In this document: piece after piece, positions 23,101 to 33,600 of the stretch
Layout: every line of letters starts with the position of its first letter
Numbering within the stretch: the first letter of the stretch is position 1
NCBI GenBank assembly: GCA_047967505.1
Contig: CM106540.1
DNA: 64,000 nt
Strand: one strand, 5' to 3'
From: Dipteris shenzhenensis
Taxonomy: Eukaryota; Polypodiophyta; Polypodiopsida; Gleicheniales
Made by a program: the position numbers and the translations under genes
The notes under the pieces: model-generated
Databases searched by the model: none
What the model was told of the DNA's origin: nothing
What the model saw: only the letters and a program-made list of their open reading frames with translations

Positions 23101-25760
23101 AACTTATAAGAAGAAGATCTTGTTAGATAAAGATAGCATGATCAGCCATAGCTCACATCTACAGTAAATTCATATGCATCTTGCAAAGGAAGAAGGTATA
23201 ACTTATAAGAAGAAGTTCTTGCTAGTAGAGAAAGAAAAAGCCAGCAATACAGCAAGCAAAGGAGATCTGTACAAAGCTTTACAAGTGACAAAGAAGTGCA
23301 GATTAGAAGAAACTACATAAAGAGAACAAAAGATCACAAGCAACAAAATATTAGCAGTAGCAATGTGGACCTACAATTTTTAATCTATGAATCAAATAAG
23401 CAAATCAAGTAACTTGATTTCATTACACACATGCAAATCTAAAAGAATGAAGAGGTAAGATGAGACTTGTAACTACATTAGAAGCCTCAAAGGGACTACT
23501 AATCTCAATCAAAGGTACATGAAAAGCTAGTAAGCAATGAAAGGTAGGTTATGAAGATCAAGCATTGGTGCCCGCAGACCCAACCAAGAGCTACATAGTA
23601 CTCCATTAAAGAGCAATGTTCAAAGTGAGAAAGAGCATGGATAGAGGAAGTTTCACAGTGATACACTACTACAATTCACCCTTTTTTTGACATTAATGAC
23701 TTCTAATTTTTTTCCTCATTTTGGATTAGTGTCAAAATAATGTTGGAGAAAGTGTTGATATACAACCCCAGAAATTAGCATTGCTATTTGTGGATGTGTT
23801 GCTTTTACGGACATTGTCACACAACACTTTAGTTTTTTGGGAAACTTTTTGAAGGGTGGATTAGGGCATACCCAATCCTTAATCCACTCTTTGGTTGCGC
23901 ACACACACACCCCCCCCCCTCCCCTCCCCTCGGGCAGCTTTGCAGTCTTAGAAGGTGGTGCCAATGAGTTGTCTCTATTTGGAGGCTCGTGAGCATGACT
24001 TTGGGGTTGGATCTAAATGGTATATTTTTATCTAAGAGCTGAAACTACAAGTCTTAATAACTAATTGATGAATGGTGTGGGGACTATTAGATGAACTACA
24101 TGGCCACACCTATAAGAACTCCAATGTACATAACAAAAGGGCTATTTTGAATTAAGTGCCCGATTGGGATAGTGTTCCCTCAGATACCCTTTGTATTAGA
24201 CTATTAGAGCATTTTAATATTGGGGCGCCAAGTCCCTTTGATAAGAATACCTATCAAAATCTTGAGCATGAGATGAATTTAACAATATGCCATGAGTGTA
24301 AATTAGTCAAAATAGCATGATTGTGTTCTACACTAAAAGAGCTTTAAATATGTCTTTACATCTTGAAATTTAGGTAACACATGAAAAAGCGACATAATTT
24401 AAAAGGAGATGGGTTTTCATATTTTAGTGTATTTTTTGTTTTACCCCCCCCCCCATCCAAAAGACCCCCCCCTTGGGCCTCACTTATTATAAAAAATATG
24501 TACAAATCTTAAAACCTTGCATATTTTTTAAGATATATACCTTATATTTTGTGGGAGGGGGGACATGAGATTTTCATATTTTTCCCTTGCATATTTGAAA
24601 TGTTTTTAGGAAATACAATGGACCTTGTCCCCCATACCCTAGATTTTGGACAAGGGTAGTAACATATTACATGTTGAGTTGGTGCCCCAGGATTTTAATT
24701 TTGAAAAAGAAGGGATTCAAAAATTCATTGGGACCTTGAACCACCACATTCCATGAAGAGTTAAATGCAAGGAGCGGTCCAGTGATGAGGGCAAGGCAGA
24801 GTGGATATCCTCACGAAATACTAGGAGATTAATGAGAAGGGGAAGAAGTGTGACATGTAGAGCTTTTTGCCACTAGAGTCACGAGGGCTTATAAAGAGGG
24901 CAGTTTGGTTTGCCCCTATGGGAGAGTTTTGAGAAAAAGCACCGTCACAAACTTTGAGAAGACACGGAGCTCAACATAGAGCTCAAGGAGCAAAGCACAA
25001 ATGTTGCTTGAGGCTGTGGCACATAGCGGAGCAGAAGCCGTAGGTGATATGCATCTGCATGGCAACACCTTTGGGGGGAGTTTGGCGAGACGCATTGGCC
25101 TTACCCGCATCAATGGTCACCCTATTCAGGTATGCCAAGGGGATGAAAGTAGACCCTGTGTTTCTATGATTTTTTCTATTTTCACCTTCATCGATTCACT
25201 GAGCAAAGCAAAGGCTTTCACAAATTCTTGAGCGGATGAAGGATAAATGTCAACGAGCTTTTGTTGCTTAACAGTTAACTCAAATATGTACGTAAGTGCA
25301 CTATGCAATTGATATGTCTTTTGGCATGGCGACTCGATCAACTCTATTTTTATCACATGCAAAACTCTGGACAAGTGAGGATTTCTCCCGTAGCTTTTTC
25401 CTCACAAGGACTCTATGATAGCTTACCAGCCCTCGTAGCAACCTCATAGTGACTCTAGTTGCCTTTGTCTCTAGAGATATACTCGTTATATTACGAACTA
25501 CCCACATGACACCATTGATTGCCTATTTATGTTCACCGCATTCACTACATTTATTGATGACCTATTTCTTTCCACAACATTCACAATAGGGGATTACCCA
25601 ATTGTTGGGTCAACGTTTGCTTGGGTATAGCCAATCGTGAAACTATTTTCGAGGCCATTTCGGGGCTACGACATGAGGTGCTACTGGGTGAGATTTTGAA
25701 GTTGAGGCAGACCCACGCTCTCGTCGAAAATTTTCCCGATGTCATGATGCGCACTGGCAT
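20101..25760. other. Intergenic stretch with decayed repeats, no gene
   Basis: AT-rich and without a coding frame that looks real. Two related blocks near 22000-22290 and 22610-22890 share ggagggctaataggctcctcac-like, tccacacaagg...catg, aacccctag and tagccctttaagcttcatcatg-like landmarks in the same order, so they are old copies of one repeat. A homopolymer-C stretch lies at 24446-24472 and a CA/C-rich one at 23900-23930. Confidence 0.5.
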
Positions 25761-26260
25761 AATAATGAGACACAATCTATCATTCTGAACACCGAAGAGC
25801 TTGACACACAGTAGCTCTACCCTACTTCGCACTTCGCATAGCGTAGTCTCTGGCCTGACTAGATCGTGCGTCCCTGCACTGCTTCATCTCTGGCATAACC
25901 ACATGTCGTCGCAGTCTTTTGCCGCAGCTTTGTCACTTGTCACCAGGCAGCGTGCCCATGTAGATCATGAAAATTAAAGTTTGGCTTGGAGCAACCACCG
26001 CGTTAGTTCTTGGTGTAATAATGAGATGCAATCTATCATTCTGAACATCACAAAGCTCGACACATGGTAGGTCTACCCTGCTTCCCGCAGCGTAGTCTCT
26101 AGCCTGACCATCTGTCATTGCCCAACCTTTTGTTGCAGCTTTGCCACCTGTCACTCATTGGGCAGCCCGTCCATGCAGATCATGAAAATTCAAGGTTTGC
26201 GGAGTGACCACTGTGCTGGTTCTTGGAGTTATGGAGTTATCTATTTTTAATTATTATAGA
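25761..26260. repeat. 256-bp tandem repeat
   Basis: Two diverged units (from 25761 and from 26017) share aataatgaga, tctatcattctgaaca, gcgtagtctct, gcctgac, cagctttg and atcatgaaaatt in order. Apparent open frames across them (minus strand) repeat too and are not convincing genes. Confidence 0.7.
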
Positions 26261-26385
26261 AGGAGATCTATGACAACCACTGTGCAGGCAAATAGAAGGA
26301 GATTCATGACATCCACCAAGTTGGTTCTTGGAGTTATATATTAGTGCACTAAGGAAAATGTATTTCCTTGTGCAACCAAGGAAAA

Positions 26386-26544
26386 TGCACTTATCAATAT
26401 GGCCCTTGAGGGATCCCCCTAGAGGGGCAAGGGCCATATCGACATGCCATATCTATCCAATGGCATCTTGGATATTGTATAATGCATGTCGATATGGCCC
26501 TTGCCCCTAGAGGGGACCCCTCAAGGGCCATATTGTCAATTGCA
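26386..26544. repeat. Long imperfect inverted repeat (hairpin)
   Basis: Arm 26386-26448 is nearly the reverse complement of 26483-26544. Both carry gatatggcccttgcccct and a tcaagggccatattg-type block; the loop is about 34 nt and itself contains a small atgccat/atggcat stem. Stem mismatches are few. It could be a small inverted-repeat transposon or a hairpin RNA source. Confidence 0.8.
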
Positions 26545-26799
26545 TTTTTTAAAATTTTAATTATATTTTTCTAGATGTGTCTCCATGCAACCACCACGAT
26601 GGGTTGTTGGAGCTATTTTAGCACTATAGCCAAGAAAATGTAGTCCTACTTTACTGGTATTTTAGTCCTTGTTGCAATAAATCCTAAATGAGGTCAAAAG
26701 TATTCTAGCCACCGCGGTGACTGGAGGCCTGGTGGTGCCATCCAAATAATCACTATAATTCACTGAGTAAGAGCTAAAATTGAACAAAAGACCTTACAT

Positions 26800-27380
26800 A
26801 TATAAAAACTCAACAATTGTTGAGAGCCTTAGAGGCCAAAGGATTACATCTAGTGAGCATAACCACTCAGCCATTGCTGAGTGGTTTATGTAAAAATTAA
26901 CAACAATTTATACTAGAGAGCCTCATGGAGCAAAAATTGAACAAAAGAGATTACATTTGTAAAAACTCAGCAATTGCTGAGAGCCTTAGAGACCAAAAGA
27001 TTACATCTAGTGAGCTAAAGGATCGCTAAGAGCCTTAGATGATGAAGAGGATGTGAAAATCCTTAGCCCTTCATCCAACGTCTCCAAGGAATCCATAGAT
27101 CACATCCATATAGGTGCCAGAGGTGTGCATGCCATAACATGTAGATGTGGGGGGAAACAATCGAGGGAACAAAGAGATTCCACAAGAGCGAGCATGAGTG
27201 GTTTATATAAAAATGAACAACAGTTTATACTGAGAGCCTCATGGAGCAAAAATTGAACAAAAGAGATTATGTTTATAAAAACTTAGCAATTGTTGAGAGC
27301 CTTAGAGACCAAAATATTACATCCAGTGAGCCAAAAGATCATTGAGAGCCTTAGAGGCCAAGAGATTACATCCAGCCATT
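26800..27380. repeat. Cluster of short related repeats
   Basis: The phrase tgagagccttagag(g/a)ccaaa followed by attacatc(t/c)agtgag recurs near 26820, 26980, 27295 and 27340, mixed with aacaaaagagattac near 26940 and 27256. Irregular spacing suggests an eroded tandem array. Confidence 0.55.
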
Positions 27381-27775
27381 AGACTGACTGGTTATGAGCC
27401 TCGTTGAGCAAGAGGAAATTTGTACAACTAAGTATTGTCAATTGTTGATGGCAAGAGGATATTGGTATAACTCAGTATTGCCACCAGCCCAACTTGCTGC
27501 ATTCGAATTTTTTGGGAGCTAATGGAGGAGACGATGGAGAGCCCATGACCATGCACATTGCACAAATGTAGGACTCAGAATATGGCCCCCCCCAACAAGA
27601 TGAGAGTACTCTGTTGTGAAAATCCTTAGCCCTTCATCAATGTCTCCGAGGAATCCATAGAGCACAGCCATATAGAGGCTAGAGGTGTGCATGCCATTCA
27701 AGCTACTGACATGAAGATGTGGGGGGAATCGATCGAGGGAATGAAGAGATTCCACAAGAGCGAGCATTTCAAGTC
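27041..27775. repeat. Direct duplication of a ~150-bp block
   Basis: 27046-27200 and 27607-27770 share tgaaaatccttagcccttca, gaggtgtgcatgccat, agatgtgggggga and attccacaagagcgagcat. On the minus strand the second copy is open (27791-27519, containing GFLGDIDEGLRIF). This faintly recalls PPR-type proteins, but not well enough to call one. Confidence 0.55.
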
Positions 27776-27972
27776 CTAGAGAGTACAACACAATGACCTT
27801 CTATGAGAAGGTAGACAAGATTGGGATCATGTTGCATCGAGGGTTTTGTGTCATTGATCTTTATTTTCCTTTGGATGTCAGTGCAGCAATAGTGTTAAAA
27901 TGACCTTGTTTAATCCACCCTACTTCATGATGACCTTTCATGATCGGTACTTGTGTAGTAGCTTGCATGCAC

Positions 27973-28062
27973 ATGCAAGTGTTGCCCACCATGCAAATGC
28001 TTATCCATAATTCAAGGATGCAAGTGTTGCCCACCATGCAAATGCTTATCCATAATTCTCCT
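27973..28062. repeat. 45-bp tandem duplication
   Basis: Units 27973-28017 and 28018-28062 are almost identical (atgcaagtgttgcccacc... twice). Confidence 0.9.
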
Positions 28063-28530
28063 TGATGAGGGTTTGGCCTGGTTTAGATAGCTAAACCCTC
28101 ATGAATGACAAGGCATAATGTTGTTTGGTCCTTCAGCTCTCCTTCCTTTGCATTATTGTACAATCCACATGTGTTTTGCTATGGGTACACAAAAAAGCCC
28201 AATATATCCACATTGCAATAGATAGCCCATGCATGCAACAAGGATAACAAGAAAACAAATGGTTGCCGAAGTAATTTGACCTATTACATGTGTTCTTTTT
28301 GTAGTTTAACCAATCATAATGGACTATGGAAAGATGGAAAAAGACCATTTCATTGAGACCTAGGGCCTTGGGACTGACACAATTGCAAGAAAAACTTTCT
28401 AGTGCTCTCTTTGAGATAATGCAACACTAGTGTTCGCCAAAAGAAACAACAAATGTAGCCTTGCTAGTAGTAGCTACCCATGTAGCTCTACTACTAGTGG
28501 TAGCCATGGTAGTAGTCCTTAAGGACGATG

Positions 28531-28690
28531 GTAGCCATGGTACGAGTCCCTATGACGATGCCCTTTTGTGCTCACGGAACTAAATTGCCAGTGTTAGTCT
28601 TGTGACTATGGTAGCCATGGTAGTAGTCTCTATGACGATGCCCTTTTGTGCTCATCGAACTGAGTTGCCACTGTTAGTGCTGTTACATCC
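28531..28690. repeat. 80-bp tandem repeat
   Basis: Units from 28531 and 28611 share gtagccatggta and tatgacgatgcccttttg. A partial third unit precedes at 28500-28530. Confidence 0.8.
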
Positions 28691-29989
28691 TAGGCTAGTC
28701 ATGGGTTCCACATAAATGGCCTTAGGTTTGCAGAGATGCTAGAGGGTAAGGCTGTTAGCCTAGGGTAGAATGCCCTAGGACTAAGTTTAAAGCCAACATC
28801 TAGAGGAGATGTTTGAGGGGTTAAAAGCATTAGGGCCTGATTTGCCACGGCCTAGGTTATATATGGGCATGAGGGCTTGAGCCATTGCCATTTGCTAATG
28901 AGTAGTTGAATTGAGCAGCAAGATGGTAGAGTAGAGAAGAGCAAGTGCGGATAAAGTAGCTAAGGAAAACCTAGGAGTAGATCACTCGAGCAAGAAACGA
29001 CAAAGATAATGAGGTGAGATCAAGTAGAGGAGAAGAGCTCTAGGCCTCATGTATCAGCCTTAAGAATGCACTTGGATTGGGATATAGTGACCAAATCATG
29101 GCTACAATCAAGGGGAAGCCCCTTGGGAGGGCCTTCCTGAGAAAAAAAAGAAAAAATAATGAGGATGATAGCCGCAAATCAATTTTTCAAGGGAAGGTTG
29201 TGTGGACTTTGAGATCGAAGCTCTTGATAAGAGCTTCAACCTCAAGGAAGCCATGAGTAATAGAAAATTGCGGGGTTGTTGCAAGGCCAAATTAGCATGG
29301 GCGTTCGTTTGCATAGCATAATCCAACCTTCAAATTTGAAAGATTGCTCAATAGAATAGCTAATCGGCTTAGTGATGCCAATCATATTAAGAGCTCCATT
29401 TAGAGCATTCATTTGTTCGTCTAGGATAGGGGGGTTGTGTGAAAAAAGTCATTTGTCTAGACTTATCATCTTTGTTTTGTGGGTTGCCATGAGAAGGGAC
29501 CGTGTAAAAAATTAGAAGATGGTGTCATGAGAGTAGTGTCTCCCTCGACCCTATTGCCCTTCTGCCCTTATTGTCAAAGTCTTGAGGAGGTTACAACATA
29601 TCATATTACAATGGAATGGTGACAAATTGGGTGTTGCCAATTTGAAGATTAAACTCAACGTCAAGCTGTCTCAAGGTTACCATTATGTAAGGAGGGAGAC
29701 CCAGGCGATGCGAGCCTTTGAGGGAAACTTTTAAGTAAGGTAGGTTTCAAACCCATCTAGACAAGATGCACTTAATAGGGGTGTCCTCCTCAGGTGGCAT
29801 GACACCATACGCTAGGGACAACTCCCCATCCTGCTCTGATCGAGGGCCTTACTTGCAGAGCCGGTGGTGCCCTTAGGGAACTCATGAGACATGGGAAAGG
29901 GGGTTTCAACGGCTCTAAATTTGAAAAAGGGAGGCAAGGCAAAAACAAAATTGTAAACAAGCAAAACAGCAAAATGGGTTGAAAAAAAA
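28691..29989. other. Intergenic, no recognised gene
   Basis: No convincing coding frame, RNA gene or element was seen. It borders the 5' region of the next gene. Confidence 0.45.
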
Positions 29990-30622
29990 AAAAAGCATTC
30001 TTCATCTTCACTTTTTTCTCTGTAAGCTTGCGAAGGATCTGGCTATGGCGGACCACAAGCTCTCCTAGGGTTCCTTCTTCCTTCCCCATTTCTCTTCGCC
30101 TTCCCCAAACTCCATCTCCTTCTCCTCGCTCGCACCTCCAGCTCCACATCGACTTATCCCGCTCCCCAAACGGTGCTCCCTCCCTCTCCCTCCCTTTCCT
30201 CTCTTTTCTTTGCTCTGTTTCTCGCTCTTCGTTCTTTTTGTGCCAGAATTTTGCACCAGTGGAGGGCCATTTTACGTCCCCGCTCTGCTCAACGCCAGGG
30301 CGGATTTCAAGTTCACATGGTGAGGGCGATGCGGAATTCTTAAGCGAGTTGTCAACATTTCGTATGCCAGTCATCCCTGCATTGTAATTCTCCGCAGTTG
30401 GCAAAACTCAAGCTCTTGCAGGGATCATAGATCCAGGAAGCGCAATTCAATTCTATCGTCAGCCAGCCCGGTTCCAAAACGGAAAGCCACTGTTTTTGAC
30501 TTGTGGTCGGTCCTTGTAGCATCGCGAGGCTGCCGTCGGGCGAACAAGCAAGCACCACCCGAAGAATGCTGCCTTTCGAGTCATTGTATCGTTTCAGATG
30601 ACATGGGACAAAGGCCTCCGCC
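29990..30622 (+). promoter_or_regulatory. 5' flank/leader of the TITAN9-like gene with two upstream ORFs
   Basis: C/T-rich leader-like sequence follows an A-run at 29978-29992. A seven-codon upstream ORF starts at 30045 (stop at 30066-30068). A 26-codon one starts at 30598 and overlaps the main ATG in another frame (ends 30678). If the transcript starts upstream of these, they would lower translation of the main frame. The transcription start is unknown. Confidence 0.35.
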
Positions 30623-33600
30623 ATGGGTACTGCGACGTTTCTAAATCAGCCCATACGATCTCAAAGTCGTCAAACTAGGTCAACCCGCAGAGCTGAAGCC
30701 GTCGACGGAGACATATCCTCACCTCTTAACGTTATTCATGGCAACAATCTCATTCCTTCCTCCAGAAAGCAGACTCTGCAGATGAGAAGAACATCTACCC
30801 TACAAAAGTCCAGCGAGAAAGAGAATGACTCAGCATGGTCTACGGGTTTGCGCGATGGAGAGCCTCCCAACAACGGGGCGAGCAATTCTTCTGTTTCGAG
30901 GGAGAACAAGAAAAGGAAGGATTCGACAACGCTGGGGAGCCATTTCAAACGCCTACGCACGAGATCAGGGAGTTCCAAGAACAATAACGAAGCAGCCCTC
31001 GCAGGCGCAGGCTCTGTTTCAAAGGACTGCGAGACTGAGAGGGAAGCAGAACCAAATCGATCAGTGGCTGGACACGCATCCGACGGCGTGCTAAGTAAAG
31101 ATCCCGCAGGTGCTCCAAGAAATGGGAGAGGTGCTGTAATCAGGTCTGACGCAGATAAAGGACTCCATGATCGACAAACTTCCTCCGGTATTATTGTTGA
31201 AGCAGAACTTGCAATAAGAGACTCCGCATCTCCAGCGGAAAGTGATGCCAATAGGAAAGCATCGGCAGCTTGTACAGTAGACGAAGGGCGTGTAGTTCCC
31301 TCTGTACGTCCACAATCAAGCGCGCCTTCCAGGCCAGGCGGCAAGGACAAAGGGGTTTTGCAAACCGTGGACATCGTCAACGATGTGGAAAGCTCCCATC
31401 TAAGCACAAGTCTGTTCTCATTGGTATGCGCTTTTCCTTTTTGAATTTTTGTTTGATTCTTTTTCATTTTACGTCTGCAACCACAGTAAGCACTGCTGTG
31501 CTTCTTTTAATGAGCTTTCTATTCTGGGTTACCCCTCTTTGTTTTATAGCTTTTTTCATAGCTATCATTGGTAGAATATGAAAGCCTGAGACCTCATTCA
31601 GTGTGCAGTATGTATGTTCATGCTCTGAAATTTTACATTTTGCTCAGTTGGGTCTCTTTGTATTGTAGTTTAATCTCATTTGTGATCTCAGGAAAGGCCT
31701 GTCCTTGTGTATTGGCTTTAAACATTTTTATTTTTCGGTGGTTCTCCAATCGTTGGGTTGTATACACCTCAAAGTGCTAGTTTGTGAATTGAGCAATGCC
31801 ATCTGGTGAAAAGGCATGAAACCTTGACCATCTTTGCTTCATCAGAACAGTTATTTCTGTAGCCACCTAGAATATGGAAAGCTTCCTCTTTACCACAGAA
31901 GTCTTTTGTCATTGTTATGCTCTCATCCTTTCTACATTGTATCAGCTTGAGCTACTCCTTGCCTCCCCTGTCTGGGGCTACAGTAAGTCCTGATGTGCGT
32001 CTGTTAGTACACCATCAGAGCCATGAATTAGTATTATAGTTTGTATTTGCAGAATGTGAAACTGTCATTTGGATCTACTTCATTGTGCAGCATGTATTTT
32101 TTACCTCTCACATCTTATCTTCTTATCGGAGTTCCAAGTAATGATCTCTGCGTGGTTTGATTTGGCAGTTATGCCATTTATATGAGAAAAGATGGTCTCT
32201 CCTTGTGCAATGGCTTCTTAGATTTGCATTTGCCCTTTGGCTCTTCACCATGAATTCCGCCTGTGCTTCATTGGAGTTTTGTTTTATAAGTTACTTTAAT
32301 GTAGACAGTCTGCATTTTGCTGTCTTGGTTGGGGGGTTCAAAACATGGCACTATGGCTCGGTAATGTTGGAACCGAGTCAAGGCCAGCATGCTAGCCTGC
32401 GGCAACAATCCTCTTCCTAAAGTCCATCATTTTTGTTTTTTGCTTTCGTTTGATTGAAAATACAATTATATGATGCATATTTCTTCAGTGGTAGTCTAAT
32501 TACAGACATCACTTAATATCATGGATTATGTTGAGAAATTGGTGACATGAGATTTTCCCTGAATATCTGAACGCCTCTGCTGCCTTGAGACATAAGCTGA
32601 ACAGGATAGAATTTGTCAAAGCTAAGTTCTGGATATTGACGCGCTCGATCCTTTGTTCTTGATTGCAGCTACAAAAGGATTATGACAAGATTTACAGAAA
32701 GTACCAGAAACTAAAGGTAGGAATGTCCAGTGCTACTTTATATTTTTTCTGCCGTCACAAGTTCGTTCATTTAGTTAGTTTCTGCTCACTTGTGTCCCAA
32801 ACTTATTTTGTTTGCTTTCCCCAAGGCACGGAGATTTGAAGGAGTGGATGCACTTTTTGAAGACCAGACTTCACGGATAAACGCCTTTATAAAGGGTACA
32901 CATTTTAATTGTGCTATGACTCGTAGGAACCAGAGTAATGTTTCAGAGATTCTAGGCTTGGCAATGGTTTGCTAGCTCTTGCATCAATGAAGTTGTTTCC
33001 TTGACTTGGAATTATTGGTCTCAATAGATCATAATCTTGCTGAGTTTTTTTCCTTTGAATTTGTTTGAGGTTTGACCCTTTGTCAGCACTATGTTGTGTT
33101 TTTAGAGGATGAGTTTGGGAATGTTCTTGGATTCATCTAGGTATATGCTTCTGCCGTATTAGCGGACATGCAAATTTCACCTTGTGACGTTTTCGTCTGA
33201 GTTGCGGCCTGCTGGTATTGAGATAATTCTTTCTATCTTAAATGGTGCGTTGCCCTACCAGCTAGATTTAGATTTAGATTTAGATACTCGTTTGGGAGAG
33301 ACTAAAATGAAATCATTTAGACTTCACAAGCCGTCGTAGCTTGAATGAAGAGCTTTGGACTACTTTTTGATTAGCCTTCTCCTTTAGTGCTAGCCTTTGT
33401 CATGGTTGAGTTTGGCCTTCACCTCCGGAGTGCCAATAGAAAGTCAGTACGAAGACTTTGTATAAATGGATGCTCAAGTATGTGTGGGTGTGTGAATTTC
33501 TATGTGTGAGAGCATACTTTTATACTATGGTCTACACCCACTGTTGGGCGCTGATGACGTCAGTGGGGATGTCATAGTAGCTAGTCCCTACTATGCGTGA

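Noticed and set aside
30352-30624. Minus-strand 90-codon frame (MAEAFVPCHLKRY...) opposite the TITAN9-like leader
   Set aside because: It starts on the complement of the main start region, has no recognisable domain and no splice or promoter support; more likely a shadow of the leader.
30736-31467. 243-codon minus-strand frame across exon 1 of the TITAN9-like gene
   Set aside because: Mirror of the real plus-strand exon, whose splicing phase and downstream exons are consistent.
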